NCBI GenBank assembly: GCA_900550335.1 | Contig: URRU01000079.1 | Span: forward strand, 1-7,779 | Direction of reading: 5' to 3' | DNA length: 7,779 bases | DNA from: an uncultured Clostridium sp. | GTDB taxonomy: Bacteria; Bacillota; Clostridia; Peptostreptococcales; Peptostreptococcaceae | In this document: positions 4,871-7,779 of the stretch, piece by piece | How the letters are laid out: every line of letters starts with the position of its first letter | How positions within the stretch are numbered: the first letter of the stretch is position 1 | Notes under the pieces: model-generated | What the model was told of the DNA's origin: nothing | What the model saw: the letters and a program-made list of their open reading frames with translations, nothing else | Database searches by the model: none | Program-made: the position numbers and the translations under genes

Positions 4871-7630
4871 GTGTTTAAAGAAGAATGGAAATCAATCTTC
4901 AAAAATAAATTCCTTATTGTTGTACTAATTGCTGTTGCATTTATACCGGCATTATACAATATTATATTCTTAAGTTCTATGTGGGATCCATACGGCAAAG
5001 TAGATAATCTACCGGTTGCTGTGGTAAACCAAGATAAATCTGTAGAATACGAAGGAAAGACTTTAAAAGTCGGTGACGAGTTAGTAGATAACCTTAAAGA
5101 GGATAAAAGTCTGGACTTCCACTTTGTTTCTCAAAAAGATGCCGATAAAGGTATAAAAGATGGTAAATACTACATGGTCGTAACAATACCTGAAAATTTC
5201 TCTAAAAATGCATCTACTCTTATATCTGATAATCCTAGAAAAGTAACTATAGATTATCAGACAACAGAAGGAAGAAACTTCACAGCAGCAAAAATGTCTA
5301 AGAGTGCGGTAACTGAAATGAAAACTCAGCTATCTTCTCAGATAACTGATATGTACGTTACAGCGGCTTTAGAACAGTTTGAAAAGGTCGGCGAAGGAAT
5401 GACTACTGCTGCTGATGGAAGTGGCAAATTAAAAGATGGTAATGATAAGATAATAAAAGGTAATAAAACTATTACTACTAATCTTGATAAACTTGCTAAA
5501 AGCTCTATAACTTTCGCAAACGGTGCTGAAACTTTATCAGTAGGTTTAGACCAGTATGTAGCTGGTGCTGTTGAATTAAATAATGGTGCAAATCAGCTTA
5601 ACACTGGTATACAGACTTTAGCTAAAAAAGTTCCAGTATTAGCACAGGGAGTTGAGGCACTTTCTAATGGTGCTACAAAACTTGGAAATGGTGTTATGCA
5701 GTTTGTAGCTGGTATTACACAGCTAGATAATGGTGCTAAACAGTTAAACTCTGGACTTAATCAGTTAGATGAAAAAACAGCTAATCTTCCATATCAGACT
5801 GCTCAGTTAAACAATGGAGCTCAGCAGCTTGCATCAGGATTACAGAGCGCAGGTTCAATGTCTGAAACTCAGAAAGATGGAATGATAAGTTATGTAAATA
5901 ATGTTGAGGAGTACCTTAATAAAGTTGATACTGCTTTAAATAATTTACCTTCTGGTTCAAAAACTCCTGATGTAAGTGGTATAGAAAAATCATTAAAGGA
6001 TATTGGCTCTGATTTAGCTACAATTAAAAATGGACTTTCTAATTCTGGAGGAAGTTCATCAAATTCTGGTACTTCTTCATCTGATATAAAAGCGGCATAC
6101 AATTCTGATACTAATGAACATGCAGAAGCAGCTATTTCTGCAGCAGAATCAATTGGTGATGGTCTTACAGATGAACAAAAATCTGCTATAAGATCAGCTG
6201 TTAAAAACAGTGGTGGAGAAACTTTATCTGAAGCAAATAATATTTTTTCAAGTTCAAATGATTCTTCTAGTGTAGATTCTTCAGTGGTTTCAGCTCTTAA
6301 AGATGCTCAATCTAATTTAGAATCTGTAAGCAAAAGTTTATCTACATTAAGTGGTGGTTCTTCTAATTCTCTTACAGGTTTATCAGAATTACAGAAAACT
6401 ACAAAGCAACTTAAAGCTCGGAGTGATGAAGCTACTTCAGGTATAATAAGTTCTATAAATGGACTTTATACTATAGGAACTTCTGCAGCTTCAGGTTCTG
6501 CAGCTATTGCAGATGGTACTTCACAGCTTGCTGCTAATATGCCAGTTCTTTCTAGCTCAATAAAAGCATTATCAGACGGAAGTGCTCAGTTAGTAAATGG
6601 TACAGGTCAGTTAGCTGCTAATGCACCTCTTTTAAATGCAGGTGCTCAGCAAGTAGCAAATGGTGGTAAAGAATTATCAGCAGCTGTTCCAACACTTTCA
6701 AGTGGTATATCAAGATTATCAAGTGGTTCTGCTGCACTTGCTGGAGGTACTTCTAAACTTGCTGCAAATGGACCAAAACTTACTTCTGGTGCAGGACAGT
6801 TAAAAGACGGTGCTTTACGGATTTCATCTGGTAGTGGACAGTTAGCTGCAGGAAGTAATAAATTAGACGATGCTCTTCACCAGGTTAAAGATGGATTAGT
6901 AACTCTTACTGATTCATTAAAATCAGGTGCAGATAAGATAAAAGATACTAATACTGGAGATAGTGCTGCAAATGCAATAGCAAGACCAGTTAAGACTAGC
7001 CATACTGATGTCGATAAAGTACCTAACAATGGTACTGCTATGGCTCCTTACATGCTATCAGTTGCATTATTCATAGCTCCTATAACAATCAATATGCTTT
7101 ACGATACATTTAATCCTAAGAAGAGACCTTCTTCTGGTGTTGCATGGTGGGCAAGCAAAATGTCTGTTTTAGGACTTGTGGCTATACTATCTGCTTCAAT
7201 AGTATTCTTTGCATTAACAGGACTTCTTGGATTAAAACCATTATATCCTGCTAAGACACTAGCATTCTTAATATTAACGTCCTTGACCTTTACGTCACTC
7301 GTTACTTTATTCAACTTATTGCTAGGAAAAATAGGAGCATTCTTAATGTTAATCTTCATGATTTTACAGCTAGGTGGTTCTGCAGGTACTTATGCTATAC
7401 AGCTTTCAAACAAATTCTTTATGAGTATAAGCCCATATCTTCCTATGACTTATACAGTAAGTGGTTTAAGACAGTTAATATCTATTAGAGGTGATGTAAC
7501 TGTTCAGGTTGCTATTCTTGCCGGAATTTTAATAGTAACAAACCTACTTATGATTTTATTCTTCCATATGAAGAAAAAATCTTACCCATCTAAAGTATTT
7601 GATGGAAGCGTGTTAGCTGACGAAAAATAA
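4871..7630 (+). CDS. yhgE: YhgE/Pip (phage infection protein) family membrane protein
   Basis: A 919-residue protein starting at GTG, ten bases after GAGGAGG (4854-4860). An in-frame TGA at 4862-4864 excludes an earlier start. Seen: one N-terminal membrane span (about 14-36), then the family hallmark WDPYGKVDNLPVAVVNQDK (38-56), a large presumably extracellular region (37-722), and about five C-terminal spans (near 724-744, 763-786, 795-815, 820-840, 877-899) with a short basic cytoplasmic tail. The ectodomain has two blocks of Leu-x-x-Gly heptads (about 183-325 and 536-690), separated by a Ser/Gly/Asn-rich segment (about 326-535). The architecture is that of YhgE/Pip proteins, related to ABC-2-type membrane domains. 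Lactococcal Pip is needed for phage c2 infection and the similar B. subtilis YueB is the SPP1 receptor. The native role is unclear, with export or envelope maintenance suggested in the family. No ATPase or type VII secretion gene lies in the window, so transport and phage receptor function remain inference. Confidence 0.92.
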   Translation: MFKEEWKSIFKNKFLIVVLIAVAFIPALYNIIFLSSMWDPYGKVDNLPVAVVNQDKSVEYEGKTLKVGDELVDNLKEDKSLDFHFVSQKDADKGIKDGKYYMVVTIPENFSKNASTLISDNPRKVTIDYQTTEGRNFTAAKMSKSAVTEMKTQLSSQITDMYVTAALEQFEKVGEGMTTAADGSGKLKDGNDKIIKGNKTITTNLDKLAKSSITFANGAETLSVGLDQYVAGAVELNNGANQLNTGIQTLAKKVPVLAQGVEALSNGATKLGNGVMQFVAGITQLDNGAKQLNSGLNQLDEKTANLPYQTAQLNNGAQQLASGLQSAGSMSETQKDGMISYVNNVEEYLNKVDTALNNLPSGSKTPDVSGIEKSLKDIGSDLATIKNGLSNSGGSSSNSGTSSSDIKAAYNSDTNEHAEAAISAAESIGDGLTDEQKSAIRSAVKNSGGETLSEANNIFSSSNDSSSVDSSVVSALKDAQSNLESVSKSLSTLSGGSSNSLTGLSELQKTTKQLKARSDEATSGIISSINGLYTIGTSAASGSAAIADGTSQLAANMPVLSSSIKALSDGSAQLVNGTGQLAANAPLLNAGAQQVANGGKELSAAVPTLSSGISRLSSGSAALAGGTSKLAANGPKLTSGAGQLKDGALRISSGSGQLAAGSNKLDDALHQVKDGLVTLTDSLKSGADKIKDTNTGDSAANAIARPVKTSHTDVDKVPNNGTAMAPYMLSVALFIAPITINMLYDTFNPKKRPSSGVAWWASKMSVLGLVAILSASIVFFALTGLLGLKPLYPAKTLAFLILTSLTFTSLVTLFNLLLGKIGAFLMLIFMILQLGGSAGTYAIQLSNKFFMSISPYLPMTYTVSGLRQLISIRGDVTVQVAILAGILIVTNLLMILFFHMKKKSYPSKVFDGSVLADEK
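5417..5845 (+). repeat. Leu-x-x-Gly heptad repeat block 1 (within yhgE)
   Basis: This encodes residues about 183-325, with repeats such as LNNGANQLNTG (236-246), LSNGATKLGNG (264-274), LDNGAKQLNSG (285-295) and LNNGAQQLASG (313-323). The motif is the X-X-X-Leu-X-X-Gly heptad typical of YhgE/Pip and YueB-like ectodomains, which probably form a long helical rod. At DNA level the copies are related but not identical. Confidence 0.85.
6476..6940 (+). repeat. Leu-x-x-Gly heptad repeat block 2 (within yhgE)
   Basis: This encodes residues about 536-690, with repeats such as LSDGSAQLVNG (567-577), LSSGISRLSSG (609-619), LAGGTSKLAANG (623-634) and LTSGAGQLKDG (637-647). The segment L-A-A-N-x-P-x-L recurs at 553-560, 581-588 and 630-637, suggesting internal duplication of a longer unit of about 28 or 49 residues. 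The block ends just before the linker to the C-terminal membrane domain. Confidence 0.8.
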
Positions 7631-7693
7631 ATTTTGACAATATATAATTTAATAAATGTAAATATTTAAAGAGATGAATAGATGATTTAGAGA

Positions 7694-7731
7694 AAAAAAA
7701 GGCTGTTGCAATAATTTGCAATAGCCTTTTT
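7694..7731 (+). terminator. Strong intrinsic terminator after yhgE, probably bidirectional
   Basis: GGCTGTTGCAA (7701-7711) pairs with TTGCAATAGCC (7716-7726) through 11 bp including one G-T, around a 4-base loop. The flanking A run and T run extend the stem. The plus strand has five T after the stem. The minus strand would have eight, so it could also end transcripts entering from the right. It lies about 65 bases past the yhgE stop. Confidence 0.92.
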
Positions 7732-7779
7732 AAATGAGTAATCACAATTATTTGCTCTCCAGTCCTCAGCGCCCCAATT
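7732..7779. other. Right-edge tail of unknown content
   Basis: The tail has no recognisable gene. Positions 7754-7775 are 16 of 22 G or C, unlike the AT-rich flanks. On the minus strand the segment leads straight into the terminator with its eight-T tract, so it may be the 3' end of a leftward gene or RNA. A plus-strand ATG at 7734 has no ribosome site. Confidence 0.3.

Noticed and set aside
5890..6102. 70-codon minus-strand frame opposite the Pip insert
   Set aside because: Its product is a Pro/Glu-rich mirror of Ser/Gly codons, with no ribosome site. The minus frame at 7099-7359 is likewise opposite conserved membrane spans.
5417..6940. CRISPR array or DNA tandem repeat
   Set aside because: The periodicity comes from protein heptads in an intact reading frame. 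The DNA copies are imperfect and have no repeat-spacer pattern.
4871..7630. Type VII secretion component (EsaA/YueB) rather than YhgE/Pip
   Set aside because: The heptads and topology are similar, but the N-terminal WDPYGKVDNLPVAVVNQDK block and the C-terminal membrane domain fit YhgE/Pip, and no WXG100 or EssC-like gene is nearby.
7640..7779. Minus-strand coding tail reading through the terminator hairpin (stop near 7687-7689)
   Set aside because: The frame is open by chance through a terminator stem and shows no family motif. The visible part is too short to judge.

Overview
The window comes from a low-GC Firmicute of the class Clostridia. It is strongly AT-rich, with near-consensus Shine-Dalgarno sequences, AGA/ATA-rich codon use, T-rich intrinsic terminators and a purine riboswitch. 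The overall look suggests something near the Peptostreptococcaceae, but that placement is an impression and was not tested.

Layout, left to right. (1) Positions 1-378, minus strand: the N-terminal 126 codons of a YbhN/lysylphosphatidylglycerol-synthase-TM (flippase-like) membrane protein, running off the left edge. (2) 602-2251, minus strand: a complete purine uptake unit made of a sigma-A promoter, a guanine-class purine riboswitch, a terminator, a PbuG/AzgA-type NCS2 permease and an end terminator. (3) 2510-4448, plus strand: a monocistronic three-domain Xaa-Pro aminopeptidase (M24B) with its own extended -10 promoter and terminator. (4) 4449-4870: a gene-free AT-rich stretch with several inverted repeats; the last two lie on the probable promoter of the next gene. 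(5) 4871-7731, plus strand: a 919-residue YhgE/Pip (phage infection protein) family membrane protein with two blocks of Leu-x-x-Gly heptads separated by a Ser/Gly/Asn-rich segment, then a strong terminator. (6) 7732-7779: a short tail with an abrupt rise in GC.

Each gene appears to be its own transcription unit, so no shared pathway is implied. The best-supported regulatory circuit is guanine/hypoxanthine-responsive attenuation of the permease. The least ordinary parts are the Pip-family protein with its interrupted heptad repeats and the dyads upstream of it. I see no CRISPR array, tRNA, rRNA, insertion sequence, toxin-antitoxin pair or phage gene. I found no convincing previously undescribed multi-gene system here.
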